Shown here: positions 8,787-18,998 of the stretch, in pieces
Layout: every line of letters starts with the position of its first letter
Numbering within the stretch: the first letter of the stretch is position 1
DNA from: Pseudomonas fluorescens
Lineage (GTDB): Bacteria > Pseudomonadota > Gammaproteobacteria > Pseudomonadales > Pseudomonadaceae
Assembly: GCF_001623525.1 (NCBI RefSeq)
Contig: NZ_CP015225.1
Coordinates: forward strand, 3,038,001 to 3,102,000
Direction: 5' to 3'
Length of the DNA stretch: 64,000 bases
The notes under the pieces: generated by a model
What the model was told of the DNA's origin: nothing
The model's database searches: none
The model's input: only the letters and a program-made list of their open reading frames with translations
Made by a program: the position numbers and the translations under genes

Positions 8787-10145
8787 TTACGTGCCTGAGA
8801 CCGGGGCGAAAATAGTCTGCAAGTGCGCTTCGCTGGCGCCCATGCCGATGTTGTCGTTCAGGCTTTGGCGCAGATAAACGGCCATGGACGGGTAAAGACT
8901 GATGGCGGTGTCGGTCTCGCGATCACCGCCGGGGACATAGGCGCCGACGCTGATCAGGTCGCGGCTTTGCTGGTAGCGCGACCAGTACTGCTTGAACTGC
9001 TGGGCCCGCTTCATGTGTTCGGCACTGATCACCGACGGCATGACCCGACTGATTGACGCCTCGATGTCGATGGCCGGGTAATGCCCTTCTTCGGCCAGGC
9101 GCCTGGACAGCACGATGTGCCCGTCGAGTACGCCCCGGGCCGAGTCGGCGATGGGGTCCTGCTGGTCGTCGCCTTCGGACAGCACGGTATAGAACGCGGT
9201 GATGGAACCGCCGCCCTTTTCCGCATTGCCTGCGCGTTCCACCAGTTTCGGCAGCTTGGCGAATACCGAAGGCGGATAACCCTTGGTGGCCGGCGGCTCG
9301 CCGATGGCCAAGGCGATTTCCCGCTGAGCCTGGGCGAAACGGGTCAGAGAATCCATCAGCAACAGGACGTTCTTGCCTTTGTCGCGGAAGTACTCGGCAA
9401 TGCGCGTGCAGTACATGGCTGCCCGCAGGCGCATCAATGGCGCATCGTCCGCTGGCGAAGCCACCACCACCGAACGCTTGAGCCCTTCCTCGCCAAGAAT
9501 GTGCTCGATGAATTCCTTCACCTCACGACCCCGCTCGCCGATCAGTCCCACCACGATGATGTCGGCCTCGGTGAAGCGGGTCATCATGCCCAGCAGCACA
9601 CTCTTGCCCACCCCGGTACCGGCAAACAGGCCCAGGCGCTGGCCGCGTCCGACCGTCAATAAACCGTTGATGCAGCGGATGCCCACGTCCAGCGGTACGC
9701 TGATGGGGTCGCGCTTGAGGGGGTTGATCGTCGGGCCGTCCATCGGCACCCAATCTTCGGCCTTCATGCCGCCCTTGCCATCCAGGGCGCGCCCGGCCCC
9801 GTCCAGCACGCGCCCGAGCATGCTCATGCCCATGGGCAGGCGACCGTTATCGGCCAGGGGTACCACGCGCGCACCGGGCGCGATACCGGCGACACTGCCC
9901 ACCGGCATCAAGAAAACCTTGCTGCCGGAAAACCCCATGACTTCGGCTTCGACCTGCACCGGGTGGTAGCTGTCGTCGTTGATCACCATGCAACGGCTGC
10001 CCATGGCGGCACGCAGCCCCTCGGCTTCGAGGGTCAGGCCAACCATGCGCAGCAGGCGACCTTCCAGGATCGGTTGGCCGGCCAGCTCACTGGCCTCGGC
10101 GTAGCTGCCCAGGCGCTTGCCGAAGCTGGTTCGCTCAAGGCGCAT
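8787..10145 (-). CDS. fliI: Flagellum-specific ATPase FliI
   Basis: ATPase that energises and orders flagellar protein export. The start is placed at [13 protein letters not shown] (452 residues, the normal size), which overlaps the end of fliH by 11 bases; a farther upstream in-frame start would add a non-conserved 22-residue tail. Walker A is [11 protein letters not shown] at residues 172-182, and Walker [12 protein letters not shown] is near 260-270. The family signature [15 protein letters not shown] follows. Similarity to the F1-ATPase beta subunit is expected for this family. Confidence 0.97.
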   Translation of the reverse strand: MRLERTSFGKRLGSYAEASELAGQPILEGRLLRMVGLTLEAEGLRAAMGSRCMVINDDSYHPVQVEAEVMGFSGSKVFLMPVGSVAGIAPGARVVPLADNGRLPMGMSMLGRVLDGAGRALDGKGGMKAEDWVPMDGPTINPLKRDPISVPLDVGIRCINGLLTVGRGQRLGLFAGTGVGKSVLLGMMTRFTEADIIVVGLIGERGREVKEFIEHILGEEGLKRSVVVASPADDAPLMRLRAAMYCTRIAEYFRDKGKNVLLLMDSLTRFAQAQREIALAIGEPPATKGYPPSVFAKLPKLVERAGNAEKGGGSITAFYTVLSEGDDQQDPIADSARGVLDGHIVLSRRLAEEGHYPAIDIEASISRVMPSVISAEHMKRAQQFKQYWSRYQQSRDLISVGAYVPGGDRETDTAISLYPSMAVYLRQSLNDNIGMGASEAHLQTIFAPVSGT

Positions 10146-10980
10146 CGCGGCTGTCCAGTGCAGAAGCGTCCAATTCAGGTACATCCAAGCCAGCATCGAC
10201 CGGCGCGGCATCAGCGCTGATCAGGGGGTCGTCCGGCAGTTCCAGGCTCAGGTCGGGAGCGGCTGGATGCAGGGCCTGTTCGTGCAACTGGTCGAACAAT
10301 TTGGCCATGATCTGGCTGATGCGGGTTTCAACGGTTGCGTCGATGCGGCTGTGTTCGGTTTCCACACGGCAACCGCCGGGCAGCAGCGAAGCGTCCTCGA
10401 CGATACGCCAGGTTTCTTCATGGCGTTCGCGCAGGGCCTTGACCAGCTCGAAGTCCTGGGGATTGATGTACAGCCGCACATTGCCCACGCCCAATGGCAA
10501 CAACTTGAGCGCTTCGCGCATGACATGTTCGATCTGGGTCGAATCGATGGCCAGTTCACGCTGGATGACTTGCCGGGCAATGTGCTGCACCAGCCCGACC
10601 AGGGATTTCTCGATCTGGGTGTCCTGCTCGGCGATGGGGTCGAACAGGTTGAGCATCAGCGATTCCAGCGCACGGAGCTTGGCCGTCAGCGCCACGTCGG
10701 CTTCCTGGCGGACCTTGAGCGTGGTGCTGTGGAAGCCTTCCTTTTCACCCACGGCAAAGCCTTCGTTGTAGGCCTCCTGGCGAATGCTCTCGACTTCCTC
10801 GAGGGTCAGTGGCTGGACTTCTTCCAGCGGCACTTCCTCCGGTTCCGGCAGCTCTTCCACCGGTTCCGGCTCAGGCTCGGGAACATGGGGGTCGAAGCTG
10901 GGCAGCGACCAGACGTCGAAACCACCGACGTCACGGGCGCGGATCAGGTCGCTGGGTGCTTCATCACTCTTGGCAGACAT
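10135..10980 (-). CDS. fliH: Flagellar assembly protein FliH
   Basis: Regulator of the FliI ATPase that tethers it to the C ring. The 281-residue protein has a Pro/Glu-rich N-terminal section ([21 protein letters not shown]), a coiled-coil middle and a C-terminal globular domain with the FliH/YscL pattern around [14 protein letters not shown]. It is longer than the enteric protein but normal for Pseudomonas. It starts 7 bases after fliG and overlaps the fliI start. Confidence 0.95.
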   Translation of the reverse strand: MSAKSDEAPSDLIRARDVGGFDVWSLPSFDPHVPEPEPEPVEELPEPEEVPLEEVQPLTLEEVESIRQEAYNEGFAVGEKEGFHSTTLKVRQEADVALTAKLRALESLMLNLFDPIAEQDTQIEKSLVGLVQHIARQVIQRELAIDSTQIEHVMREALKLLPLGVGNVRLYINPQDFELVKALRERHEETWRIVEDASLLPGGCRVETEHSRIDATVETRISQIMAKLFDQLHEQALHPAAPDLSLELPDDPLISADAAPVDAGLDVPELDASALDSRDAP

Positions 10981-10987
10981 AACGACC

Positions 10988-12007
10988 TTAGATCATCTCT
11001 TCGCCGCCCTTGCCACCGAGAACGATCTCCCCGGCTTCGGCCATGCGGCGGGCGATGGTGAGGATTTCCTTCTGTGCGGTTTCCACGTCGCTGACGCGTA
11101 CCGGGCCCTTGGCCTCGAGATCGTCGCGCAACAGTTCGGCCGCCCGTTTGGACATGTTCTTGAAGATCTTTTCCTTGACGCCTTCGTCCGACCCCTTGAG
11201 GGCCAGTACCAGCACGTCGGACGACACTTCGCGCAACAGCGCCTGGATGCCACGATCGTCGACATCGGACAGGTTGTTGAACACGAACATGAGGTCTTCG
11301 ATCTGACCGGACAGGTCTTCGTCGAACTCGCGGATCGAATCCATCAACTGACCTTCGATGGAACTGTCGAGGAAGTTCATGATGTCTGCCGCGCGCTTGA
11401 TGCCGCCCAGGGTGGTGCGCGAGGCATTGGAGTTGCCCGAGAACTGCTTCTCGAGGATCTGGTTCAATTCTTTCAGGGCCGCCGGCTGCACGGTGTTGAG
11501 CGAAGACACCCGCAGGATGATGTCCAGGCGGACCTTGTGGTCGAAATTGCCCAGCACTTCACCGGCCTGGTCCGGGTCGAGGTAAGCCACCACGATCGCC
11601 TGGATCTGCGGGTGCTCGTAACGGATCACGTCGGCAACCGCCCGCGGTTCCATCCACTTGAGGCTGTCCAGGCCACTGGTGTTGCCGCCCAGCAGGATCC
11701 GGTCGATCAGGCCGTTGGCCTTGTCCTCGCCCAGTGCCTGGGTGAGCATCTTGCGCACATAGTCGTCGGAACCGACGCCCAGGCTGGTCTGATCGCCGAC
11801 GATGTCGACGAACTCACTCATCACCTGCTCGACCTGCTCACGGTGTACGTTGCCCATTTGCGCCATGGCCACGCCCACCCGCTGGACCTCCTTGGGGCCC
11901 ATGTGGCGCAGCACCTGGGCAGCGTCGGTCGAACCCAGGGACAGCAGCAAGATCGCGGCTTTGTCGACCCGGGACAATTTGGCAACAGCGGCTCGATTAT
12001 CACTCAT
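10988..12007 (-). CDS. fliG: Flagellar motor switch protein FliG
   Basis: Rotor protein that contacts the stator and sits on the FliF MS ring. The 339 residues show the N-terminal FliF-binding domain (KAAILLLSLGSTDAAQVLRHMGPKEVQ), the middle EHPQ motif in RYEHPQIQAIVVAYL and the C-terminal torque helix region with charged residues in FDEDLSGQIEDLMFVFNN. Its start overlaps the end of fliF by 8 bases. Everything is typical of the family. Confidence 0.98.
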   Translation of the reverse strand: MSDNRAAVAKLSRVDKAAILLLSLGSTDAAQVLRHMGPKEVQRVGVAMAQMGNVHREQVEQVMSEFVDIVGDQTSLGVGSDDYVRKMLTQALGEDKANGLIDRILLGGNTSGLDSLKWMEPRAVADVIRYEHPQIQAIVVAYLDPDQAGEVLGNFDHKVRLDIILRVSSLNTVQPAALKELNQILEKQFSGNSNASRTTLGGIKRAADIMNFLDSSIEGQLMDSIREFDEDLSGQIEDLMFVFNNLSDVDDRGIQALLREVSSDVLVLALKGSDEGVKEKIFKNMSKRAAELLRDDLEAKGPVRVSDVETAQKEILTIARRMAEAGEIVLGGKGGEEMI

Positions 12008-13784
12008 CTGCGTTAATCCACTCTTTCACGACCTGGGCCACACGACCCGGGTCTTCTGCCACCAGACTCTTGATAGCGTTCAACTGAGCGTCATAGCCTT
12101 CGCTCGGGCTTGGCAGCAGAATGCTCTGCGGACCGCCGAGGCTGACGCGATCGTTGGCCAATTCGCCATCCAGGCCGCCCATGCCTCCCAGCTCGACATC
12201 GCCGAAAGCTGCCAACTGCTTGTTCTTGCCGCCACCGGTGATGTTGTTGAGCACCGGACGCAGCACGCCAAACACCAGCACCAGGATAAACAACACACCC
12301 AGTACTTGCTTGACCACATCCCAGAACCAGGGTTGCGAATAAAACGGAATATCGGCGACCACTTCACCGCGCTCCAGGGAGAACGGCACGTTGATCACAC
12401 TGACGCTGTCGCCGCGGCTGGCGTCGAAACCGACGGCGTCCTGCACCAGGCGAGTAAAGCGCGCCAATTCGTCGGCGCTCCATGGCGCACGACTTGTTTC
12501 GCCGTTGGCCGCGTTGACCTTGACCTGATCGTCCACCACCACGGCGACCGACAGGCGATTCAAGCGGCCCTGCTGTTGCTTGGTGTGGCTGATGGAACGG
12601 TCGAGTTCGAAATTCTTGGTCGACTGCTGACGCTTGTCGGCCGGATACGGCGCCAGCATCGGCTGGCCGGTGGCCGGGTCCATGATCTGCTGGCCATTGG
12701 CATCGATCAGCGGCTGCCCAGGCTGGACCATGCCGGCGGCCGCGGTGGCGCCACCGGTGGTCTGCGGCGCGCTGGCCGGCGATGGCGGCTGGTTGCTCAG
12801 GGCACCCGGTACGCCTTGCGGGCCATTGCTGGCGGTACGCTGTTCATTCACCGACTGTTCGCTGCGCAACGCCGGTTGGTCCGGGTTGAACTGCTCGGAA
12901 GTGGACTCGACGGCACTGAAGTCGACATCGGCCGACACTTCGGCTTTGTAGCGATCGTTACCCAGGATCGGTTGCAGGATGTTGTGCACCCGCTGGGTCA
13001 GCATGCCTTCCATGCGGCGGCTGTAATCGAATTGCTTGCCAGCCATGGTCAGTTCGGAGTTTTCCGCCTGATCGGACAACAGGTTGCCTTTCTGGTCGAC
13101 CACGGTGATCTGCGATTTGCTCAGTTCGGGTACGCTGGTCGCCACCAGATTGACGATGGCCACGACCTGGCCTGGCTCCAGGGAACGGCCCGAATACAGC
13201 TCGACCAATACCGAAGCGCTGGGCTTGCGCTCATCGCGCACGAACACCGAGCTTTTCGGGATCGCAAGGTGCACACGGGCACCCTTGACGTTGTTCAGGC
13301 TGGAAATGGTCCGCGCCAGCTCACCTTCCAGGCCGCGACGATAACGGGTCGCTTCCATGAATTGGCTGGTGCCCAGGCCCTGGTCCTTGTCCAGGATCTC
13401 GAAACCGATGTTGCCATCGGTAGGCGTCACGCCAGCGGCGGCGAGCTTGAGGCGCGCACGGGCAACGTCATCAGCCTTGACCAGCAACGCGCCGGAATTG
13501 GGTTCGACGGTGTAAGGAATGTCGGCGGAAGCCAGGGTTTCCATGACTTGCTTGGCGTCCATGCCCGCCAAGCTGCCATACAGCGGCCGGTAGTCCGGCT
13601 GCTGGGACCACAGCACCACGGCAAAACCAATCGCCACGCTGGCAGCCAGGCCGACCAACAGGCCCACCTGACGCAGCATGGTCATCTCGGAGAGATTTTC
13701 CAGGAAGGACAGACCGAACAGCGGCGGTTTGCCGTCTACCGGAGTGGCCTTGGCCGGAACGTTATCAACGGCTGCTTCTGCCAT
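12000..13784 (-). CDS. fliF: Flagellar MS-ring protein FliF
   Basis: Forms the MS ring, the base of the rotor in the inner membrane. The 594 residues include an N-terminal membrane helix (about 42-62), ring-building motifs (LKLAAAGVTPTDGNIGFEILDK; VHLAIPKSSVFVRDERKPSASVLV), a Pro/Gly/Gln-rich periplasmic loop around residues 310-375, a second membrane helix near 455-475 and a FliG-binding C terminus ending VVKEWINADE. It begins 15 bases after fliE. Confidence 0.98.
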   Translation of the reverse strand: MAEAAVDNVPAKATPVDGKPPLFGLSFLENLSEMTMLRQVGLLVGLAASVAIGFAVVLWSQQPDYRPLYGSLAGMDAKQVMETLASADIPYTVEPNSGALLVKADDVARARLKLAAAGVTPTDGNIGFEILDKDQGLGTSQFMEATRYRRGLEGELARTISSLNNVKGARVHLAIPKSSVFVRDERKPSASVLVELYSGRSLEPGQVVAIVNLVATSVPELSKSQITVVDQKGNLLSDQAENSELTMAGKQFDYSRRMEGMLTQRVHNILQPILGNDRYKAEVSADVDFSAVESTSEQFNPDQPALRSEQSVNEQRTASNGPQGVPGALSNQPPSPASAPQTTGGATAAAGMVQPGQPLIDANGQQIMDPATGQPMLAPYPADKRQQSTKNFELDRSISHTKQQQGRLNRLSVAVVVDDQVKVNAANGETSRAPWSADELARFTRLVQDAVGFDASRGDSVSVINVPFSLERGEVVADIPFYSQPWFWDVVKQVLGVLFILVLVFGVLRPVLNNITGGGKNKQLAAFGDVELGGMGGLDGELANDRVSLGGPQSILLPSPSEGYDAQLNAIKSLVAEDPGRVAQVVKEWINADE

Positions 13785-13799
13785 GACTCAATAATTTCC

Positions 13800-14126
13800 T
13801 TAAACCGGCATCTGCATGATGTCTTGGTAGGCTTGAACCAGTTTGTTACGAACCTGGGTCAACGCCTGAAACGAGACACTGGCTTTCTGCGAGGAGATCA
13901 TTACGTCCGTCAGGTCGACGCCACTTTTGCCAATCTCGAAAGCACTGGCCAACTGGTTCGATGCCTGCTGGGTATCGTTCACTTTATTGACGGCCTGACC
14001 GAGCATGTCGGAAAAGCTGCTGCCACCCACCTGGGGGACCGCGACCGATTTAGGCTGGGCCATGGCGTCCATTTGCATGGCCCGCATGTCCAACATCAAC
14101 CGATTAAATTCAATACCTTGGCTCAT
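13800..14126 (-). CDS. fliE: Flagellar hook-basal body complex protein FliE
   Basis: Adapter between the MS ring and the proximal rod. The 108-residue product ends with the conserved FliE helix [24 protein letters not shown] and has the internal motif [19 protein letters not shown]. It is the first gene of fliEFGHIJ and is preceded by a very good sigma-54 promoter. Confidence 0.97.
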   Translation of the reverse strand: MSQGIEFNRLMLDMRAMQMDAMAQPKSVAVPQVGGSSFSDMLGQAVNKVNDTQQASNQLASAFEIGKSGVDLTDVMISSQKASVSFQALTQVRNKLVQAYQDIMQMPV

Positions 14127-14188
14127 GGTCTACTCTCTCTGGCGGCCCGCATTTTTTTGACACTTACTCAGCGGGTATTCAGGTATTA

Positions 14189-14203
14189 GCAACAAGGGTG
14201 CCA
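14189..14203 (-). promoter_or_regulatory. Sigma-54 promoter of fliE operon
   Basis: The minus strand reads TGGCAC-CCTTG-TTGC, a perfect match to the -24/-12 consensus. It lies about 63 bases upstream of the fliE start. FleQ-dependent RpoN control of fliE is established in P. aeruginosa; the motif itself is seen directly. Confidence 0.88.
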
Positions 14204-14244
14204 GCTCCATGGCGATGGAAAACAAATGCGCGCACTGCCTCATT

Positions 14245-14307
14245 GTGGGAGCGAACTTGCCCATCACATCACTGACCCGCCGCTATCGCGAGCAAGCTCG
14301 CTCCCAC
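14245..14307. repeat. REPIN (type GTGGGAGCGAGC), one arm degenerate
   Basis: The right arm GCGAGCAAGCTCGCTCCCAC is a full REP. The left arm begins GTGGGAGCGAACTTGCCC and is only partly complementary. It lies between fleR and the fliE promoter. It is the same family as the repeat at 4267-4353. Confidence 0.75.
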
Positions 14308-14326
14308 AGCGGGGTCTTATGCTTAT

Positions 14327-15721
14327 TCAACTGGCGAACAGATAAGCCTCGACATCCATGCCGGCGTCGCGCATTTGCGCCAGCTTGTAGCGAAGGGTGC
14401 GCGGGCTGATCCCCAGGCGTTCGGCGGCCTCCTTGCGACGACCGCGTTCGGCACGCAGGGTGTCGATGATCATCTGGAACTCGCGACGACGCAGGTCGTC
14501 TCCCAAGGCGCCGGCCGACTCGCCTTCCACTTCCACCGAGGGGGCAAAGGCCGCTGCTGGCACCGGCGACAGCGCAGGCAACGGCGCGCAGGCCACCGGC
14601 CCCGCCAGGCAGAAATCCTCCGGCTGGATCAGGCCACCCTGCTGCAGGATCAAGGCCCGCTGGATGGCGTTATCGAGCTCTCGGACATTACCCGGCCACG
14701 GGTAGGCAACCAGACAAGCCCTGGCTTCGGCTGAAAGCCGGGCCGCCGCGTGCTTCATTTTATTGACGTGCTTGTTCAGCAACCGCTCGGCCAGCGGCAG
14801 GATATCGGCGGTGCGCTCGCGCAACGGACGCCAAGCCAGCGGGAATACCGACAGGCGGTAATAGAGGTCCTCACGAAACCGTCCCGCGGCCACTTCGCTG
14901 GCCAGATCGCGGTTGGTGGTCGCCACCACGCGGATATCCAGGCTGATGGGCTTGCGCGCGCCGACCCGCTCCACTTCCCGCTCCTGCAATACCCGCAACA
15001 GCTTGGCTTGCAGGCCCATCGGCATTTCGGAAATTTCATCGAGCAGGATCGTGCCGCCGTCGGCTTGTTCGAATTTACCGGGCTGGGCCGCGATGGCCCC
15101 CGTGAACGAGCCCTTTTCGTGACCGAATAGTGTCGCCTCGAGCATGTTGTCGGGAATCGCCGCGCAATTGATGGCAATGAACGGTTCGCTGGCGCGCCGG
15201 GACTGCTGGTGGATATAGCGCGCCAGCACTTCCTTGCCCGTACCGGACTCGCCGGAAATCAACACGGTTGAATCGCTGCGCGCCACCCGCGCGGCCAATT
15301 CCAGCAGTTGCGCACTGGCCGGTTCGATGGCCACCGGGCCTTCGCCCTCGACCGCGAGGCTGCCCAAGGCATGGCGTGCGACCAAGTCCAGCAGTGCTTT
15401 TGGCTCGAACGGCTTGACCAGGTAATCCGCGGCGCCCTGGCGCATGGCGTCCACCGCGCGCTCGACGGCGCCGTGAGCGGTCATCAGCAAGACGGGCAGT
15501 TGCGGCTGACGGGCACGTAACAGGCCGAGCAATTGATGGCCGTCCATGCCCGGCATATTGACGTCACTGACCACCAGGCTGAACGCTTCGCGGCCCACCG
15601 CCAGCAGCGCCTCTTCCGCCGAACCGACGGCGGCGTAGTCGTGCCCGGCCAGCACCAGGGTATCGGCCAGCGCCTCGCGCAGGGCCCGGTCATCCTCAAC
15701 CAGTAACACCTTGATCGCCAT
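14327..15721 (-). CDS. fleR: Sigma-54 response regulator FleR
   Basis: NtrC-type response regulator that, with the kinase FleS, activates the class III flagellar operons. The start at MAIKVLLVEDD gives 464 residues. The receiver has phospho-acceptor Asp53 and Lys103. The AAA+ domain has Walker A GESGTGKE at 157-164 and a sigma-54 contact loop that reads GSFTGA (204-209) rather than GAFTGA. The C-terminal Fis-type helix-turn-helix is RRKEAAERLGISPRTLRYKL. It starts 5 bases after the fleS stop. Confidence 0.96.
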   Translation of the reverse strand: MAIKVLLVEDDRALREALADTLVLAGHDYAAVGSAEEALLAVGREAFSLVVSDVNMPGMDGHQLLGLLRARQPQLPVLLMTAHGAVERAVDAMRQGAADYLVKPFEPKALLDLVARHALGSLAVEGEGPVAIEPASAQLLELAARVARSDSTVLISGESGTGKEVLARYIHQQSRRASEPFIAINCAAIPDNMLEATLFGHEKGSFTGAIAAQPGKFEQADGGTILLDEISEMPMGLQAKLLRVLQEREVERVGARKPISLDIRVVATTNRDLASEVAAGRFREDLYYRLSVFPLAWRPLRERTADILPLAERLLNKHVNKMKHAAARLSAEARACLVAYPWPGNVRELDNAIQRALILQQGGLIQPEDFCLAGPVACAPLPALSPVPAAAFAPSVEVEGESAGALGDDLRRREFQMIIDTLRAERGRRKEAAERLGISPRTLRYKLAQMRDAGMDVEAYLFAS

Positions 15722-15726
15722 TGCTT

Positions 15727-16935
15727 TCACTCCACCCCTGGCGCATTGGAAAACAGCGGCAAGCACACCGTCGCACAGGTGCCACGGCCCAGCCGCGAGC
15801 GCAGTTGCAATTCTCCCTGATGGGCACGTGCCACAGCCTTGACCACGGTCAGGCCCAGGCCGGTGCCAGTGGTCTTGGTGGTAAAGAACGGCTCGCCCAG
15901 GCGCGCCAGCACGGCCGGCTCGATACCGCTGCCGTTGTCGCTGACAGACAGGCGCAAGGTGTTGTCCCGTGTGTACAAGTGCACTTTCAGCCGGACGTCG
16001 CCACCGCTGGCCTGGATCGCATTTTCGATGAGGTTCAACACCGCGCCCACCAACGTGTCGCGGTTACACAACACTTCGCCGACGTGACTGTCGCACTGCC
16101 AGCGGATCGGCAGCTCCTGTACATGGGTCAACGCCGCGGCCTGCAGTGATTGCAGCAAGGCCTTGGGGGTGACACGGTCAGTCAACGGCAGCTCGCCGCG
16201 AGCGAATACCAGCATGTCCCGCACCTGGTGCTCCAGTTCGTGCAGGCGCTCTTTCAAGCGTCCAGCGAAGCGTTGCTGGGTTTCCATCGGCAATTGCTGT
16301 TCAGTCAGATGACTGGCATAGAGCAGCGCGGCAGAAAGCGGCGTACGAATCTGATGGGCCAGCGACGCTACCATCCGCCCCAGGGAAGACAAGCGCTCGT
16401 GGCGAGCCAACTGGTCTTGCAGGTGACGGGTTTCAGTCAAGTCATTGAGTAGCACCAATTGCCCGGGCTCGGCGTCCAGCGAGCGCGTCGAGATGGACAG
16501 GCGCCGACCATCCTTGAGGGAGACCTCATGACCGTCGTCGTCCCGGGGCGCAAAGCAACGGGCAATGACGTGCCGCCACAGCTCGCCTTCCAGGGGCAGG
16601 CCGAGCAACTCGCAGGCCGCCGGGTTGGCTTCGCGCACACGGCCGTGGGCGTCGATGACGATCACGCCACCGGGCAACAGGTCGAGGAGATTTTGCAGAC
16701 GATTGGCTAGGCGCTCCTTTTCCGCCAGCTCCTGCATGCGCTGGGCGCTGACCACGGCCAGCTCGCCCTTGAGCTCGGTGACCCGGGCTTCAAGCAGGCT
16801 GTAGGAATCCGTCAGTTGGCTGGACATCTGGCTGAACAGCGAAAATGCCTGCTCAAGTCCAAGCCGGCTTGCCTGCTCGGCGGAGGGCATGTGTCCCGGC
16901 TCGGGGACAGGAGACATCTGGGCGACTTGGGTCAT
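15727..16935 (-). CDS. fleS: Flagellar sensor histidine kinase FleS
   Basis: Cytoplasmic histidine kinase partner of FleR. It has 402 residues and no membrane segments. An N-terminal coiled coil (about 40-80) precedes a PAS domain (about 80-170; LLPGGVIVIDAHGRVREANPA), the HisKA phosphorylation site His194 in SLAHQIRTPL, and an ATPase domain with NLIENAIQASGG, SDNGSGIEP and TGTGLGLTVVK. A -24/-12 promoter lies 54 bases upstream, so fleSR probably forms a two-gene operon. Confidence 0.96.
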   Translation of the reverse strand: MTQVAQMSPVPEPGHMPSAEQASRLGLEQAFSLFSQMSSQLTDSYSLLEARVTELKGELAVVSAQRMQELAEKERLANRLQNLLDLLPGGVIVIDAHGRVREANPAACELLGLPLEGELWRHVIARCFAPRDDDGHEVSLKDGRRLSISTRSLDAEPGQLVLLNDLTETRHLQDQLARHERLSSLGRMVASLAHQIRTPLSAALLYASHLTEQQLPMETQQRFAGRLKERLHELEHQVRDMLVFARGELPLTDRVTPKALLQSLQAAALTHVQELPIRWQCDSHVGEVLCNRDTLVGAVLNLIENAIQASGGDVRLKVHLYTRDNTLRLSVSDNGSGIEPAVLARLGEPFFTTKTTGTGLGLTVVKAVARAHQGELQLRSRLGRGTCATVCLPLFSNAPGVE

Positions 16936-16989
16936 CGTGCTCTCTCGCTTGGCTGACCGTCAGTTAAACGGAACGTTGCGAGGGCTATA

Positions 16990-17004
16990 GCAATACCCGT
17001 GCCG
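16990..17004 (-). promoter_or_regulatory. Sigma-54 promoter of fleSR
   Basis: The minus strand reads CGGCAC-GGGTA-TTGC, against TGGCAC-N5-TTGC (one mismatch). It lies 54 bases upstream of the fleS start and directly after the T-tract of the fleQ terminator. FleQ-dependent sigma-54 transcription of fleSR is established in P. aeruginosa. Confidence 0.78.
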
Positions 17005-17033
17005 AAAAAAAACCGCCTGAAAATCAGGCGGTT
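17004..17033 (-). terminator. Rho-independent terminator of fleQ
   Basis: A 10-base perfect stem AACCGCCTGA / TCAGGCGGTT with a three-base loop is followed on the minus strand by a run of T residues. It lies just after the fleQ stop and separates fleQ from fleSR. Confidence 0.88.
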
Positions 17034-17045
17034 GGAAAACAGGCG

Positions 17046-18521
17046 TCAATCATCCGCCTGTTCATCTCCTTCGCGACGGCTCATGCCGTACTTGCGCATC
17101 TTCTCCACCAGGGTGGTGCGACGGATGCGCAGGCGTTCTGCGGCGCGGGCCACGATGCCGTTGGCATCGTCCAGCGCCTGCTGGATCAGCCCTTGTTCAA
17201 GGCCTCCCAGGTAATCCTTGAGATCCAGGCCTTCGGGCGGCAGCAAGGCATTGGCGGTAAAGTCCGGCGTGTGACCGTTGATGGCCACCCGCTCCTCCAG
17301 GTCGCTGCGCAGGCTGTCGACCATTTGCTCGTCTTCGTCGTCGACGTAGCGGAATTTCTTCGGCAGTTCGTTCACGCCGATCACCCCATACGGGTGCATG
17401 ATCGCCATGCGCTCCACCAGGTTGGCCAGCTCACGGACGTTGCCCGGCCAGCCATGGCGACAGAGGGACATGATCGCCGCCGAGTTGAAGCGGATCGAAC
17501 CGCGTTTTTCGTGCTCCATGCGCGAGATCAGTTCGTTCATCAGCAACGGGATGTCTTCGACCCGCTCGCGCAGTGGCGCCATTTCGATCGGGAAAACGTT
17601 GAGACGGTAATAGAGGTCTTCGCGGAAACTGCCAACCTCGATCATGCTCTCGAGGTTCTTGTGCGTAGCGGCAATGATGCGCACATCGACACTCTGGGTC
17701 TTGTTGCTGCCCACACGTTCGAAGGTGCGCTCCTGCAGGACCCGCAACAGCTTGACCTGCATCGGCAACGGCATGTCGCCGATTTCATCGAGAAACAGCG
17801 TACCGCCGTTGGCCAGTTCGAAACGCCCGGCGCGGCTGGTGATCGCGCCGGTGAAGGCGCCTTTCTCATGGCCGAACAGTTCGCTTTCCAGCAACTCGGC
17901 CGGGATCGCGCCACAGTTGACTGGCACGAACGGCGCTTCGCGGCGCTTGGAGTGGTAATGCAGGTTGCGCGCGACCACTTCCTTGCCGGTGCCCGACTCG
18001 CCCAGGATCAGTACGCTGGCGTCGGTATCGGCCACCTGCTGCATCATCTGGCGCACGTGCTGGATCGCCCGGCTGGTGCCGACGAGGCTACGGAAGAGAT
18101 TGGGTTCGCGATGCCTGCCACGCTCGCGGGCCTGGTCGTACATCTCGCGATAAACCTGCGCGCGATGCAGAGAATCCAGCAGCTTGCTGTAGCTGGGCGG
18201 CATTTCGAGCGTGGAAAGTACCCGGCGGCGCTGGTCTTCAGGCAAGTCAAGGGAAGAATTTTCGCCCATTAACAAAACCGGAAGGAACTCATCCCAGGTT
18301 GAGAGTGTCTTTAGCAAGCCCAAAAGCGTTGCGGGAGCATTTACGGTCCCGATAAGGACACAGATGACTTCACGACTGGACGACAATGAGCCGACAGCCT
18401 GCTGCCAGTCATGGCTTCCGCAGGGTAAATTTTCTTCACCAAGAAAATTTAGGATCACCGCCAAGTCGCGGCGGCGGACGCTATCGTCATCGATCAGGAG
18501 AATTTTGGTTTCACGCCACAT
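17046..18521 (-). CDS. fleQ: Master flagellar regulator FleQ
   Basis: Enhancer-binding protein at the top of the Pseudomonas flagellar hierarchy; in P. aeruginosa it also binds c-di-GMP and controls exopolysaccharide genes. It has 491 residues. The N-terminal FleQ domain is receiver-like but lacks the acceptor Asp (the stretch [10 protein letters not shown] has none). Walker A GESGTGKE is at 174-181, the sigma-54 contact loop GAFTGA at 221-226, and a Fis-type helix-turn-helix [16 protein letters not shown] is at the C terminus. It is flanked by its own terminator and by fliT upstream. Confidence 0.98.
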   Translation of the reverse strand: MWRETKILLIDDDSVRRRDLAVILNFLGEENLPCGSHDWQQAVGSLSSSREVICVLIGTVNAPATLLGLLKTLSTWDEFLPVLLMGENSSLDLPEDQRRRVLSTLEMPPSYSKLLDSLHRAQVYREMYDQARERGRHREPNLFRSLVGTSRAIQHVRQMMQQVADTDASVLILGESGTGKEVVARNLHYHSKRREAPFVPVNCGAIPAELLESELFGHEKGAFTGAITSRAGRFELANGGTLFLDEIGDMPLPMQVKLLRVLQERTFERVGSNKTQSVDVRIIAATHKNLESMIEVGSFREDLYYRLNVFPIEMAPLRERVEDIPLLMNELISRMEHEKRGSIRFNSAAIMSLCRHGWPGNVRELANLVERMAIMHPYGVIGVNELPKKFRYVDDEDEQMVDSLRSDLEERVAINGHTPDFTANALLPPEGLDLKDYLGGLEQGLIQQALDDANGIVARAAERLRIRRTTLVEKMRKYGMSRREGDEQADD

Positions 18522-18690
18522 GCAATAGCAACTTCCCTAGTCAACCCAATGCCCGAAATTAGGGGGCAAGCTAGACGCTTGCAGACTTGTCATGCCTGTA
18601 GACGCCTTAAATCTGTAAACAGCTACTAGTTAAGTCAAAAAACCGTGCACAGTCAAATTTATGGCGCAACGGGTTCGGATTAACTGAGCA

Positions 18691-18987
18691 TTAACCGAAC
18701 AGATGGTAAACCTTTGCGGCGTTCTGTGCTTGATGGATCTGTTGCATCTCGTCGACGATCGCCTGACGCTCTCCCGTCGCAGCCTCCAGCAATTGCCGAT
18801 AGACCCCTAGCAATTCCTCAAGATTGATCCGCAACGCCGCCTCGTCCACCTGAGGCTCACCCAGGACGTCTTCCATGCAGGAACGGCAAGCCAGGTCCAA
18901 TTGACCGATGGCTTCCCAGTTTCGCTCCGCCAAGGCATCCACCAAGGCATCACGGGTTTGTTCGATTCGCTGCAGGACAAGACTCAT
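18691..18987 (-). CDS. fliT: FliT-like flagellar protein
   Basis: Small helical protein of 98 residues starting MSLVLQRIEQTRDALVDALAERNWEAIGQLDLACRSC, with a C-terminal charged helix. Position directly after fliS (11-base gap) and size fit FliT, the FliD export chaperone; the corresponding gene in P. aeruginosa is also called fleP. Sequence identity in this family is low, so the name rests mainly on position. It is followed by the 169-base gap before fleQ. Confidence 0.8.
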   Translation of the reverse strand: MSLVLQRIEQTRDALVDALAERNWEAIGQLDLACRSCMEDVLGEPQVDEAALRINLEELLGVYRQLLEAATGERQAIVDEMQQIHQAQNAAKVYHLFG

Positions 18988-18998
18988 GAGAGCACTCC

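Noticed and set aside
11802..14189. Plus-strand open frame of 795 codons opposite fliG, fliF and fliE
   Set aside because: It is fully covered by three certain genes on the other strand and has no recognisable domain.
18522..18690. Possible sigma-70 promoter TTGACT-N17-CAGATT before fleQ
   Set aside because: The -10 matches only 3 of 6 positions; a promoter must exist in this gap but this site is not convincing.
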